Origin: Burkholderia sp. D-99
Lineage (GTDB): Bacteria > Pseudomonadota > Gammaproteobacteria > Burkholderiales > Burkholderiaceae
Reading direction: 5' to 3'
Length of the DNA: 64,000 nt
Assembly (NCBI RefSeq): GCF_011605345.1
Contig: NZ_JAAOXM010000012.1
Location: forward strand, 62,001-126,000
Shown here: piece after piece, positions 40,937-49,720 of the stretch
How the letters are laid out: each line of letters opens with the position of its first letter
How positions within the stretch are numbered: position 1 is the stretch's first letter
Notes under the pieces: generated by a model
What the model saw: only the letters and a program-made list of their open reading frames with translations
Database searches by the model: none
Told to the model about the DNA's origin: nothing
Position numbers and translations under genes: made by a program

Positions 40937-42079
40937 ATGACCGCCAGCCTGCCCGCGTCGTCCGTCGCGCAACTGCCGCACGAACGCATCTACGTCACGC
41001 AGCCGCACCTGCCGCCGCTCGACGAATTCCTGCCGTACCTCGAGAAGATCTGGGAAAGCCGCACGCTGACCAACGGCGGCCCGTTCCACCAGCAATTCGA
41101 GCGCGCGCTGTGCGAGTATCTCGGCGTGCCGTACCTGTCGCTGTTCGCGAACGGCACCCTCGCGCTCGTCACCGCGCTGCAGGCGCTGCGCATCAACGGC
41201 GAGGTGATCACGACGCCGTATTCGTTCGTCGCCACCGCGCATTCGCTGCTGTGGAACGGCATCAAGCCGGTGTTCGTCGACGTCACGCCCGGCACGCTCA
41301 ACCTGGACCCCGCGCGCATCGAGGCGGCGATCACGCCGCAGACCACCGCGATCATGCCCGTCCACTGCTACGGCAATCCGTGCGACGTCGAAGCCATCCA
41401 GAAGATTGCCGACAACTACAACCTGCGCGTGATCTATGACGCCGCGCATGCGTTCGGCGTGCAGAACGCCTCCGGCAGCGTGCTCACCCACGGCGACCTG
41501 TCGGTGCTGAGCTTCCACGCGACGAAGGTGTTCAACACCTTCGAAGGCGGCGCGATCATCTGCCCCGACGCGAAGACCAAGCAGCGGATCGACCACCTGA
41601 AGAACTTCGGTTTCGTCGACGAAGTCACGGTCGTCGCGCCCGGCATCAACGGCAAGATGAGCGAGATCAACGCCGCCTTCGGGATGCTCCAGCTGCAGCA
41701 CATCGACGGCGCACTCGCGCGCCGCCGCGAAATCGATACGCTGTACCGCACGCTGCTCGCCGACGTGCGCGGCATCCGCTGCGTGCCGCACGGCGACCAG
41801 ACCGTCGCGAACCACGCGTATTTCGCGATCCTCGTCGACGAAGACTATCCGCTCGACCGCGATGCGCTGTACCACAAGCTGCGCGACTACGACGTGTACG
41901 CGCGCCGCTACTTCCATCCGCTGATTTCGGAATTCCCGATGTATCGCGGGCTGCCGTCCGCCAACCGCGACAACTTGCCCGTCGCCACCGAGGCTTCGCG
42001 CAAGGTGCTGTGCCTGCCGATCTACCCGTCGCTCACCGACGACATGGTCCGCCGTATCGTCGAGCTGATCGCGCGCTGA
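40937..42079 (+). CDS. DegT/DnrJ/EryC1-family sugar aminotransferase (VioA-like)
   Basis: PLP-dependent aminotransferase of 380 aa acting on a nucleotide-linked 4-keto-6-deoxysugar. Seen: LTNGGPFHQQFERAL, FANGTLALVTALQAL, TPYSFVATAHSLLW, MPVHCYGNPCDVEAI, and the PLP lysine K197 in LSFHATKVFNTFEGG. This pattern is closest to VioA/FdtB-type enzymes making dTDP-4-amino-4,6-dideoxyhexose (Qui4N or similar); the exact epimer is not readable. It lies 29 bp after the GT41 gene, probably one operon. Confidence 0.9.
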   Translation: MTASLPASSVAQLPHERIYVTQPHLPPLDEFLPYLEKIWESRTLTNGGPFHQQFERALCEYLGVPYLSLFANGTLALVTALQALRINGEVITTPYSFVATAHSLLWNGIKPVFVDVTPGTLNLDPARIEAAITPQTTAIMPVHCYGNPCDVEAIQKIADNYNLRVIYDAAHAFGVQNASGSVLTHGDLSVLSFHATKVFNTFEGGAIICPDAKTKQRIDHLKNFGFVDEVTVVAPGINGKMSEINAAFGMLQLQHIDGALARRREIDTLYRTLLADVRGIRCVPHGDQTVANHAYFAILVDEDYPLDRDALYHKLRDYDVYARRYFHPLISEFPMYRGLPSANRDNLPVATEASRKVLCLPIYPSLTDDMVRRIVELIAR

Positions 42080-42089
42080 CGCGCGGCGC

Positions 42090-42752
42090 CTACAGGTAAC
42101 GCTCGCCAGCCGTGCGCGCGCGGACCCGGCGGGCCGGATTGCCGTACGCGACCGTGTACGGCTCGACGTCGTGCAATACGACCGAGCCCGCCCCGACGAC
42201 GCCGTGCTCGCCCACCGCGATCCGGTGCCGCAGCATGGAGCCGAGGCCGATCGCCGCGCCGTGGCCGATCCGGCAGTTGCCGCCCGTGACGACGCCTGGG
42301 GCGAGGCTCGAGAAATCCTCCATCGCGCCGTCGTGATCGAGCGACGCATTCGTGTTGACGATGCACCCGCTGCCGATCGTGCAGCACGGATTGATCACCG
42401 CGCCGGCCATCACGACCGTGCCCGCGCCGATCGTCGACGCCTTGCCGATGCGTGCTGCCGGATGCACCGCCGACACACACGGCAGGCCCGGCACGAGCGC
42501 CGCGAGCGCGGCCGTCACGTTCTCGCGCGCGTGGTTGTCGCCGATGGCGACCAGCAGCCCGGCAATTCCGTGCGCATCGACCAGATCCGGCAAATCGCGT
42601 TCGGCGCCCAGCACCGCGTAGCCGAGCGTCTCCTCGCCGCGGGGCCGGAACGAATCGATCAGCCCGGCGATCCGGTACTGGCCGGCCTGTTCGACGATGT
42701 CGATCACGACCTTGGCGTGACCGGACGAGCCGACGATGACGATGTTTTCCAC
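42090..42752 (-). CDS. NeuD/PglD-family sugar O/N-acyltransferase
   Basis: Left-handed beta-helix acyltransferase of 220 aa. The N-terminal nucleotide-sugar-binding Rossmann-like domain begins MENIVIVGSSGHAKVVID. The C-terminal hexapeptide repeats run from about residue 95, with the catalytic His in NTNASLDHDG. Such enzymes N-acylate 4-amino sugars (PglD) or O-acetylate sialic acid (NeuD). Beside a VioA-like aminotransferase, N-acylation of Qui4N is the natural guess. The GTG start at 42752 follows GAGG by 5 nt. Convergent with the aminotransferase gene, 10 bp apart. Confidence 0.9.
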   Translation of the reverse strand: MENIVIVGSSGHAKVVIDIVEQAGQYRIAGLIDSFRPRGEETLGYAVLGAERDLPDLVDAHGIAGLLVAIGDNHARENVTAALAALVPGLPCVSAVHPAARIGKASTIGAGTVVMAGAVINPCCTIGSGCIVNTNASLDHDGAMEDFSSLAPGVVTGGNCRIGHGAAIGLGSMLRHRIAVGEHGVVGAGSVVLHDVEPYTVAYGNPARRVRARTAGERYL

Positions 42753-42844
42753 CAGGGCCTCGATTGATCTGAAAGCAGGGGCGGCCTTGCCGCGTTCCCC
42801 GCAGTATGCCGTGTCGCCGCACCCGCGCGGCGCGCGCCGTCACG

Positions 42845-44785
42845 TCAGACAGTACGCGCCGGTTCGTCCGCCGTCACGCGACCCGCCGCGAAATGCGCGG
42901 CAAACGCCTCGCGCAAGCGCTCGGCCATCTGGATCCAGGTGTGGTCGCGCCCTCGGCGAAACAACCGTACCGTGCCCGGATACCACGGCGAATCGTCGCG
43001 GTCGTGCATCCAGCGCCAGTCCACGTCCTGATTCGGCAGCAGCACCCAGCAAGGCTTGCCGAGCGAGGCAGCCAGGTGCGCGGTGGAGGTGTCGACACAC
43101 ACCACGAGATCGAGTTGCGCGACGATCGCGGCCGTATCCGCGAAATCGTCGATCTCCGAACCCAGGTGCAGCAACGGCAGGCCGCCCGGCGGCTGGCGCG
43201 CCTCGTCCTCGCCCTGCCCTTTCTGCAAGCTCACAAACTGCACGCCTGGCACGCTCCACAGCGGCGTCAGCAACGCGAGCGACGGCAGCGAGCGGTGCGC
43301 ATCGTTGTGATGCTTCGGGTTGCCCTTCCACACGAGGCCGACGCGTGGGCCGGCCGGTAGCGCGTCGAGGCGCGCACGCCAGCGCGCGACGCGGGCCGGA
43401 TCGGGCACGAGCCGCACCGGCGGAGGAATCGTGTCAAGCGTCGTGCCCGCGTGCATCGGCGCGCTCAGCAGGCTCGTCCAGTAATCGAACTGCGCCGCCT
43501 GCGCCGACGTCGTCTCGTGATCGAGCACCGCGTCGACGCCGTCGACTGTCTCCATCAGCCGATGCAGCGCGGGCTGGCACGCGAACACCACGCGCGCCGC
43601 GTGCCGCGCACGAAACGCCGCGAAATAGCGGCTGAACTGCAGCATGTCGCCGAGGCCGTCTTCCTGCCAGACGAGTAGCGTCTTGCCGGTGAGCGGCTCG
43701 CCTTGCCATTGCGCACACGGCAGCACCTCGCGGGTCCGGCGGTGCACGAATGCCGATTGCTCGTAGCGCGACTCGTAGCGCCGCCAGCCTTCGTCGAACC
43801 GGCCCAGGCCCAGCAGCAGCGTGGCCAGGCCGAAACGCGCATCGCCATAGTCCGCGCGCAATTCGAGCGCTCGGCGGTACGCGCGTTCGGCGTCGTCGTA
43901 GCGGCCGGCATGCGCGAACGTGGTGCCGAGGTTGTAGTGCACTTCGGCCATGTCCGGCGCGAGCGTCAACGCATCGGCGAAAACCGTCATCGCTTCGTCG
44001 TGGCGGCCTTGCGCGCGCAGGACGCAGCCGAGATTGTTGTGCGGCTGCGGCAAACCCGGGCGGCAACGGATCGCGTCGCGATAGGCGGCTTCCGCTTCCG
44101 GCAGTCGATCGAGATTCTGCAACGCGACGCCGAGGTTGTAGTGCGCCTCCGGGTGATCCGGGCACAGCGCGAGCGCCTGGCGGCTGGCCGTTTCCGCTTC
44201 CGGCAGCCGTTGCATGTCGACGAGGATCGCGCCGAGATTGGCGTGCGCGAGCACGTAGTCGGCGCGCACGGCAATCGCGAGCCGGTACGCGAGTTCCGCT
44301 TCGGCCTGCCGGCCGAGGACACGCAGCAGGTTGCCGAGATCGGTCAGCACGTCGGCCGACTGCGGCTCGAGCAGCAGCGCTTGCCCGAGCGCCTGTTCGG
44401 CTTCGTCGAGCCGGCCGAGCGCTTCGAGCACCTTGCCGAACCGGTGATGGTGCGATGCCCGCAACGGCGTGACGGACGTGAGCTGCCGGCGCAGGAGCGC
44501 CTCGGCGTCGGGCAGGCGACCTTGCGATACAAGCAGCGCGCCGAGGCCGTCGTACGGCGCCTCGAACGTCGGCATCGCATCGATCGCGCGCCGCCACCAT
44601 GCTTCCGCGTCGGCCGGCCGGTTCAGGCCGAGCGCGCAGACGGCCGCGATGTGCAGCGCAACGATGGCCGGTGCCGGCCGGTCGAGCAGCGGCGCGACGA
44701 GCGACAGTGCATCGGCGAACCGCCCGTTCTGGCACAGGGTCGCGGCGTGTTGAACCGGTACGGATTCGTCGAAAGCAGGTGTCAT
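42845..44785 (-). CDS. TPR-repeat protein with GT9-like glycosyltransferase domain
   Basis: Protein of 646 aa. Residues about 1-340 are nine or ten TPR units (examples: AEAHYNLG-type segments such as PEAHYNLGVALQNLDRLPEA). From about 375 comes a GT-B domain with LLVWQEDGLGDMLQFSRYF, GPRVGLVWKGNPKHHND, and VVCVDTSTAHLAASLGKPCW, resembling family-9 (heptosyltransferase-like) enzymes. It is a second candidate transferase for glycan addition or extension in this island. It lies between the acyltransferase genes on the minus strand. Confidence 0.87.
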   Translation of the reverse strand: MTPAFDESVPVQHAATLCQNGRFADALSLVAPLLDRPAPAIVALHIAAVCALGLNRPADAEAWWRRAIDAMPTFEAPYDGLGALLVSQGRLPDAEALLRRQLTSVTPLRASHHHRFGKVLEALGRLDEAEQALGQALLLEPQSADVLTDLGNLLRVLGRQAEAELAYRLAIAVRADYVLAHANLGAILVDMQRLPEAETASRQALALCPDHPEAHYNLGVALQNLDRLPEAEAAYRDAIRCRPGLPQPHNNLGCVLRAQGRHDEAMTVFADALTLAPDMAEVHYNLGTTFAHAGRYDDAERAYRRALELRADYGDARFGLATLLLGLGRFDEGWRRYESRYEQSAFVHRRTREVLPCAQWQGEPLTGKTLLVWQEDGLGDMLQFSRYFAAFRARHAARVVFACQPALHRLMETVDGVDAVLDHETTSAQAAQFDYWTSLLSAPMHAGTTLDTIPPPVRLVPDPARVARWRARLDALPAGPRVGLVWKGNPKHHNDAHRSLPSLALLTPLWSVPGVQFVSLQKGQGEDEARQPPGGLPLLHLGSEIDDFADTAAIVAQLDLVVCVDTSTAHLAASLGKPCWVLLPNQDVDWRWMHDRDDSPWYPGTVRLFRRGRDHTWIQMAERLREAFAAHFAAGRVTADEPARTV

Positions 44786-44824
44786 GTCATACGGCGCTGG
44801 ACGGCGCGCAGCGCCAACGGACGG

Positions 44825-45568
44825 TCAGACGGACGTCGCTGCGGCGGCCGGCTGGCCGGACTGACTGACCGCACGGTCCTTGGCTTCCTGGAGCGCCGCG
44901 AGCGTGTCGAGCGCACGCCCTTCGTCGGCGGTGAGATCGACCATGAATGCGTCGTTGTGCTGCTTGATCCAGTCGAGCGGCATGTCCCACCACGCGAGCT
45001 GCAGCAGCCGTTCGCGCACTTTCTCCGTGAAACGGAAGCGCACCAGGCGGGCCGGCGAACCGGCATAGATGCCGTACGCCTCGGTGCGGAAATTGGGCGG
45101 GACGACGGCCCGCGCGCCGATCACGCATCCACTCTCGATCTGGCTGCCGCCGAGAAACAGCGCTTCGTCGCCGATCCAGACATCGTTGTGGATCACGGTG
45201 TCCTCGTATTGCGGCATCGGCGCATTGGTGAGGCCGTTACCGTAGATGGCGAACAGGCTCATGGAAATGGTCCGGGTCTCGTGCTGGCCATTCAACAGGA
45301 ATCGCAGACGCATTCCGCCAGCCACGTGCTTGCCGATCACGAGTTTCTGAACGTCCCGATCGTACTTTGCGATCGAGCCTACACCGATCGACGAGCACCG
45401 GCCGATCTGAAACGTACCCATCGGCGCCTCTTCATCGACCCAGTTGCGGAAAAAATTGTTCGGAATCGCCGAAAAGGCGCCATCCCGGTAGCCGAGCACG
45501 ATGAAATGCTTCGCCCACGGATGGTCAGGCAGCACGCCAATACAATCGTCGGAGGTCGTAACGTTCAT
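44825..45568 (-). CDS. Hexapeptide-repeat (CatB/xenobiotic type) acyltransferase
   Basis: Beta-helix acyltransferase of 247 aa. Hexapeptide turns in IGRCSSIGVGSIAKY, NGQHETRTISM (likely catalytic His), HNDVWIGDEALFLGG, ESGCVIGARAVVPPNF and IYAGSPARLVRFRF match the CatB-related group. The ATG at 45568 gives the first conserved residues but lacks a good ribosome-binding site; an earlier ATG at 45658 is in frame with a low-complexity extension. First gene of a three-gene minus-strand unit. The acyl group is unknown; it may decorate the flagellin sugar. Confidence 0.83.
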   Translation of the reverse strand: MNVTTSDDCIGVLPDHPWAKHFIVLGYRDGAFSAIPNNFFRNWVDEEAPMGTFQIGRCSSIGVGSIAKYDRDVQKLVIGKHVAGGMRLRFLLNGQHETRTISMSLFAIYGNGLTNAPMPQYEDTVIHNDVWIGDEALFLGGSQIESGCVIGARAVVPPNFRTEAYGIYAGSPARLVRFRFTEKVRERLLQLAWWDMPLDWIKQHNDAFMVDLTADEGRALDTLAALQEAKDRAVSQSGQPAAAATSV

Positions 45569-46000
45569 TCGCAGTCGCAAGTGTGCCGGTGCGGCGGCTC
45601 GATGCCGGGCCGCTCGATACGGCGGTGGAAAACGTCGCGGCATTTCGGCCACGAGCATGGACGATGCAGTATAGAAAGCCAGCGACGGCAGCCGATCACG
45701 GAGAAGAACGGCGTTCTGGCTTCTGTTCCGGCGATGGGGCCCTGGTGCGGTGCCGCGTTCGCTGCCTGGATGCGCCGCGCGGCGCTTTGGCATTGCCGTC
45801 AGGGCCGCTGGCGGGTGCGCGAATCATTCGGCGCTCGAGCGTTGGCGTCCGATTTTCCTTCGTGATGCCCGGGCGTCGGCAGAATCGTCGCGTCGACCCG
45901 GCCGGCCCGTTCCGCACGGAAGCCGGCCGCCGTGGCGATGTGTTGCCGCAGCCTTCACCAACGACGCGCGCCCCTCATTCCCGGGCGCCGCGCCCCGCGC
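45569..46000. other. Intergenic region with possible promoter
   Basis: 432 bp between the TIGR04222 gene and the acyltransferase gene, both on the minus strand. A TATACT box on the minus strand at 45668-45673 could be a -10 for the acyltransferase unit; no matched -35 is seen. No gene or terminator is evident. Confidence 0.45.
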
Positions 46001-47656
46001 TCAGTTACTCGACGAACACCCGCCGCAACTGCTCGAACTGCACGAGCTGGAACTGCACGAACTCGACGAACTGCAACTCGACGACGAGCAACTGCTGTCC
46101 GATGCGTCGAACGAATTGCCACTGCCCGCTTTCACAGCGGCGAGCGACGACATCCGCGACGCGGCCTGCACGGTTTGCGAATACATCGACCATGCGGTGC
46201 CGGCCAGCGCACCCGCGCCGAACAGCGCGGCAGTCCACAACAGTGGGTCCGGATCGTCGCGTTCGCGATCCTGCGCCTGCTGCGTTGCGTGCGTATCGGG
46301 TTGCAGCAGTTGCGGCGGTCGCGAATTTCGCGCGGCCCGCGGATCGTGCGAGATCCGGCGCGCGAGCAGCGCGGCCCGCCCGGCAGCCGTCGCCCCGCCC
46401 CGCCCGAAGCCGGTCAGCCGCCGCGCGACGAGCCGGTACGCGACCGCGAACACCGCCATGCACACGGCGAGCAGCAGCACGGGCCGCCCGCGGCTCAGGC
46501 CGACCGCGAGTTTCGCGGCACCCGTGCCCAGCACGAGCAGCACGATCGCGCGCGCAGCCAGGCGCGACGCACGCATCTCGCCGGGCGCCCACAGCCAGCC
46601 TTGCGCGCGCATCCCGTCGACGACCTCCTGCGCATACCCCGCGAGCCGCTCGCGAAACACGTCGTAGCGCACGGTGCCGGACGGCTGCTCCTTGAGCCAC
46701 GCGCAGTGGTCGTCATGGCGACCCGCGCGGTCTACGTCGGCGATCTGCACGTAGCCACCCTGCCCGGGAACGGTCCACAGGTCGACCGCGCCCGCCTGCG
46801 CGAGCGACATCGTCACGACTTGGGCGACCCGTGCTTCGCCGCCGGTGAGATAGGCGACTTCGTCGGTGCTCAGGTCGGCCGACGCCTTGCGCGTGCGCCC
46901 ACCCCAGCGGCGGCGGCGGAATTCGATCGCCTGAAGCACCATGATCAGCAACAACGCGACCACGCATACCGGCACATAGAACGCGAGAAACTGCGGCCCC
47001 GCGTAGTTCAGCACGTTGAAGTCCTGCGCCGATGCACAGGTCGCGGCGACGCTCGCGGCGGCAGCCGGCCATGCGAGTTTCGGCAGCCGGTCGCGCCAAC
47101 GCCTGCCTGCCGATGGAGCGGCCGGCGCATCCGCGCGTCCCGCCGCGTTCACGGCCGACGGTTCCGGCCGCGGCGATCCGGATGCGCCGCGCAAGCCGGG
47201 CGGTCGCGGCCAGATCGACTCGGGCGGCTCGCAGCCGAACAGCCGGCGATAGCTGTCCAGCGTGTCGCGGTAACGCTGTGCGTACACGGCGGCCTCGTCC
47301 GGCACGCCCGTGCCGGGCATGTGATGCAGCCGCGCGCGCAGCACGCCGGCGCAGAAGACGTCCCAGTATTCGAGCGTGTATTGCAGGTGGAAATGCCACG
47401 CGGCATCGACCGCGACCGGCGGCGTGACCGGGTGTCCGGCCGCCTGCGCGAGAAACGCGAAGCGCTTGTATTCGTCGATCACCGCCAGCGCGTGCGCATG
47501 CGACCAGCCTTCGGCTTCGGCAAGGCGCCGGCTGTACGGCAGCGGCGCGTTCGGGTCGTCAGGGGAATACGTATGCAAACGCGCGAGCAGCGCCTGCTGC
47601 GCCTCGGTGAGCGCGCGGGCATCGACTGCGGTCGAGGTAGACGGGATGGCAGCCAT
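46001..47656 (-). CDS. TIGR04222 domain membrane protein with Ser/Cys-rich tail
   Basis: Protein of 551 aa, function unknown. Residues about 1-150: a helical domain with HTYSPDDPNAPLPYSRRLA and AAWHFHLQYTLEYWDVF. About 200-240 a membrane segment (FLAFYVPVCVVALLLIMVLQ), then the TIGR04222 region with TDEVAYLTGGEARVAQVVTM, and two or three more membrane segments near 370-420 and 480. The last 32 residues are almost only Ser and Cys with six evenly spaced Cys (SSSSC units) and GGC. Family models note a low-complexity C-terminus. Start ATG at 47656 lacks a clear ribosome-binding site. Confidence 0.8.
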   Translation of the reverse strand: MAAIPSTSTAVDARALTEAQQALLARLHTYSPDDPNAPLPYSRRLAEAEGWSHAHALAVIDEYKRFAFLAQAAGHPVTPPVAVDAAWHFHLQYTLEYWDVFCAGVLRARLHHMPGTGVPDEAAVYAQRYRDTLDSYRRLFGCEPPESIWPRPPGLRGASGSPRPEPSAVNAAGRADAPAAPSAGRRWRDRLPKLAWPAAAASVAATCASAQDFNVLNYAGPQFLAFYVPVCVVALLLIMVLQAIEFRRRRWGGRTRKASADLSTDEVAYLTGGEARVAQVVTMSLAQAGAVDLWTVPGQGGYVQIADVDRAGRHDDHCAWLKEQPSGTVRYDVFRERLAGYAQEVVDGMRAQGWLWAPGEMRASRLAARAIVLLVLGTGAAKLAVGLSRGRPVLLLAVCMAVFAVAYRLVARRLTGFGRGGATAAGRAALLARRISHDPRAARNSRPPQLLQPDTHATQQAQDRERDDPDPLLWTAALFGAGALAGTAWSMYSQTVQAASRMSSLAAVKAGSGNSFDASDSSCSSSSCSSSSSCSSSSCSSSSCGGCSSSN

Positions 47657-47797
47657 CGGGAGTCGGCGCGATGCGCGGACGGCCGCCGCGATCGACGCTT
47701 GGAGTTGTCGTTGCGGGGGATTCTCGCACAACGGCGACGCGGCGTGACGGCGGCCGGCCGGCTGCATCCCGGGCCGCTCGCCGTGCTGCATCGCGGG

Positions 47798-48127
47798 TCA
47801 GAAATCGAGCTGCGCAAGCGTGATGTCGAGCGCGGCCGCGACTTTCTTGCGCATCGACTTGCGCAGCTTCTCGCGCTTTTCCTGTTTCGCATAGTCGGAT
47901 CGGCTGATGCCGATCCGCCGCGCGACCTCGGCCCGCGTCAGGCCGAGATACTCGCGCCACGCGCGCGCTGGCGAGCTTCCGTCGAACACGGCGCGCGTCA
48001 CGAGCGCGTGCGGAATCGGGTCGCGTGTGCCGGACTGCTGCGCGACATAGTCGGCGTACGGAATCACGGCGAAGGCCGGCGTGCCGTCCGGGCCGTTGAT
48101 GAACTGAACAGGGAGGGATTTGCTCAT
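47798..48127 (-). CDS. XRE/Phd-like antitoxin-type regulator, no toxin seen
   Basis: Protein of 109 aa. The N-terminal part (VQFINGPDGTPAFAVIPYADY) resembles Phd-type segments. The C-terminal part (about 58-105) is a helix-turn-helix: REYLGLTRAEVARRIGISRSDYAKQE. Such proteins usually pair with a RelE/ParE toxin, but no toxin-like frame adjoins it: 238 bp lie between it and tRNA-Arg and the other side is the TIGR04222 gene. It may be an orphan remnant or a plain regulator. Confidence 0.78.
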   Translation of the reverse strand: MSKSLPVQFINGPDGTPAFAVIPYADYVAQQSGTRDPIPHALVTRAVFDGSSPARAWREYLGLTRAEVARRIGISRSDYAKQEKREKLRKSMRKKVAAALDITLAQLDF

Positions 48128-48365
48128 GCGGTGATCGCCGCTCCCGCTTCGGTGCGGCTGTTCCTCGTTTCGGTCGACAGGTTCAATCGGCGTTTCAAGC
48201 GGGCTTCGAGCGCGTCGAACCGCACAGGCGCATGGTTTCGCCGGGTCGGATGTGCACGCGATCGGAAACCGCCACGCTGATAGCCGGCCGGAATATTACT
48301 GCAAGCGGGGAAAGGGTGATGCGAGTGGTGCGGCGGAATCGCCGAAAGCCTGAACAGGCATGTTT

Positions 48366-48441
48366 TGGCGCGCCCGGCTGGGATCGAACCAGCAACCCCT
48401 GCCTTCGGAGGGCAGTACTCTATCCATTGAGCTACGGGCGC
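48366..48441 (-). tRNA. tRNA-Arg (anticodon CCG)
   Basis: On the minus strand, acceptor arms GCGCCCG and CGGGCGC, D-arm with AGCTCAATGGATAGAGT, anticodon stem CTGCC/GGCAG around loop CTCCGAA (anticodon CCG), T-arm with GGTTCGATCC, discriminator G and encoded CCA. 76 nt including CCA. It reads CGG, a common Arg codon in this GC-rich genome. Confidence 0.97.
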
Positions 48442-48612
48442 GTGTGACAGTGAAGCGACCCCAATATACAGGCCGCCCACAATTGGCAAGACGGCAAGGA
48501 TACCCGGTTTCCCATGACGCGTCCACCTTGCCCACAGAATCGCCGCCGCACCGCGCTGCGTGCGGGTAAACACGCGCCATCGCGCCGCTCGCCGTGATGT
48601 AAACGTTCCGTC

Positions 48613-48618
48613 TATAAT
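48613..48618 (+). promoter_or_regulatory. Candidate -10 box of the cytochrome gene
   Basis: Exact TATAAT about 75 nt before the cytochrome ATG. No convincing -35 at the right spacing. Confidence 0.45.
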
Positions 48619-48693
48619 CGACCGGGCTTCATTGGACTGCCATTTTGCCGTTGCACCGCGCTCACAATTCCTATTCACGGAGACGAGGCAAGC

Positions 48694-49587
48694 ATGAGCG
48701 AAGCACCCCACGAATCTCCCGTCAAAACTCCCGGGCAGCTGATTGCCGTCATCATCGCGTCGTTCGCGATTCCGATCATCCTGATCGTCCTGTTCGCCAA
48801 TTATGCGAACCATGCATTCCGCGCCGGCGCCGGTACGGATGCACTATCCGACGAGCAGGTCGCCGCGCGTGTCGCCCCGCTCGCGCAGGTCGAAGTGAAG
48901 GACGCCAACGCGCCCCGCACGTACAAGACCGGCGAGGAAGTCTACAAGGCCGTGTGCGTAACCTGCCACGGCACGGGCGCCGCCGGCGCGCCGAAGTTCG
49001 GCAACAAGGACGACTGGGCGCCGCGCATTTCGCAAGGCTTCGACACGCTGCTGAAGACGGCCCTGGCCGGCAAGGGCGCGATGCCGCCGCGCGGCGGCAC
49101 GAACCCCGACGACGTCAGCGACTATGAAATCGCCCGCGCGATCGTCTACATGGCGAACAACGACGGCGCGAACTTCCCCGAACCGGCAGCACCGGCCGCC
49201 AATGCAGCGCAGCCCGCCAGCGGCGCGGCAGGCGCATCGGGCCCGGCCGACGCCGCGAGCGCGCAGATCGCCGCCGCACAGGCCGCGATCGCCGCGATCC
49301 CGAAGGCCGGCGAAGCACCCGCAGCCGCCCCGGCCAGCGCCGATGCGGCAACGGCCGGCAAGGCGCTGTACTCGTCGACCTGCGTGGCCTGCCACGGAGC
49401 AGGCGTGCTCGGCGCGCCGAAGTTCGGCAGCAAGGAAGACTGGGCGCCGCGCCTGAAGGACTCGATGGACACGGTCTACAACTACGCGCTGCACGGCAAG
49501 GGCGCAATGCCGCCGAAGGGCGGATCGAGCGCGTCGGACGCCGACGTGAAGGCCGCCGTCGACTACATGGTCAACTCGGCGAAGTAA
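48694..49587 (+). CDS. Membrane-anchored diheme cytochrome c
   Basis: Periplasm-facing electron carrier of 297 aa. One N-terminal uncleaved membrane helix (about 15-38, LIAVIIASFAIPIILIVLF), then two cytochrome c5-like domains: haem site CVTCH (C88-H92) with axial Met in KGAMPPRGG, an Ala-rich linker (about 155-215), and haem site CVACH (C230-H234) with axial Met in KGAMPPKGG. The two domains are strikingly alike (GAPKFG.K.DWAPR in both), so they arose by duplication. Probably feeds a terminal oxidase. Confidence 0.92.
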   Translation: MSEAPHESPVKTPGQLIAVIIASFAIPIILIVLFANYANHAFRAGAGTDALSDEQVAARVAPLAQVEVKDANAPRTYKTGEEVYKAVCVTCHGTGAAGAPKFGNKDDWAPRISQGFDTLLKTALAGKGAMPPRGGTNPDDVSDYEIARAIVYMANNDGANFPEPAAPAANAAQPASGAAGASGPADAASAQIAAAQAAIAAIPKAGEAPAAAPASADAATAGKALYSSTCVACHGAGVLGAPKFGSKEDWAPRLKDSMDTVYNYALHGKGAMPPKGGSSASDADVKAAVDYMVNSAK

Positions 49588-49603
49588 TACTTCCGCCGAC
49601 CAG

Positions 49604-49646
49604 AAAAAACCCCCGCGGCGCACGCGCACCGCGGGGGTTTGTTTTT
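49604..49646. terminator. Bidirectional terminator between cytochrome gene and rep
   Basis: 12-bp stem AAACCCCCGCGG / CCGCGGGGGTTT with a 10-nt loop, preceded by A-run and followed by T-run, between convergent genes. Confidence 0.93.
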
Positions 49647-49720
49647 GCCCGGCCGCCTTACCGCCTTACCACCTGATCGTCGGACCGTCGGAACACCGCG
49701 CGCCCGACGGCGCCACCGCC

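Noticed and set aside
48124..48813. Frame running through tRNA-Arg that could have been a toxin partner
   Set aside because: It crosses a tRNA gene and shows no RelE/ParE or PIN motif.
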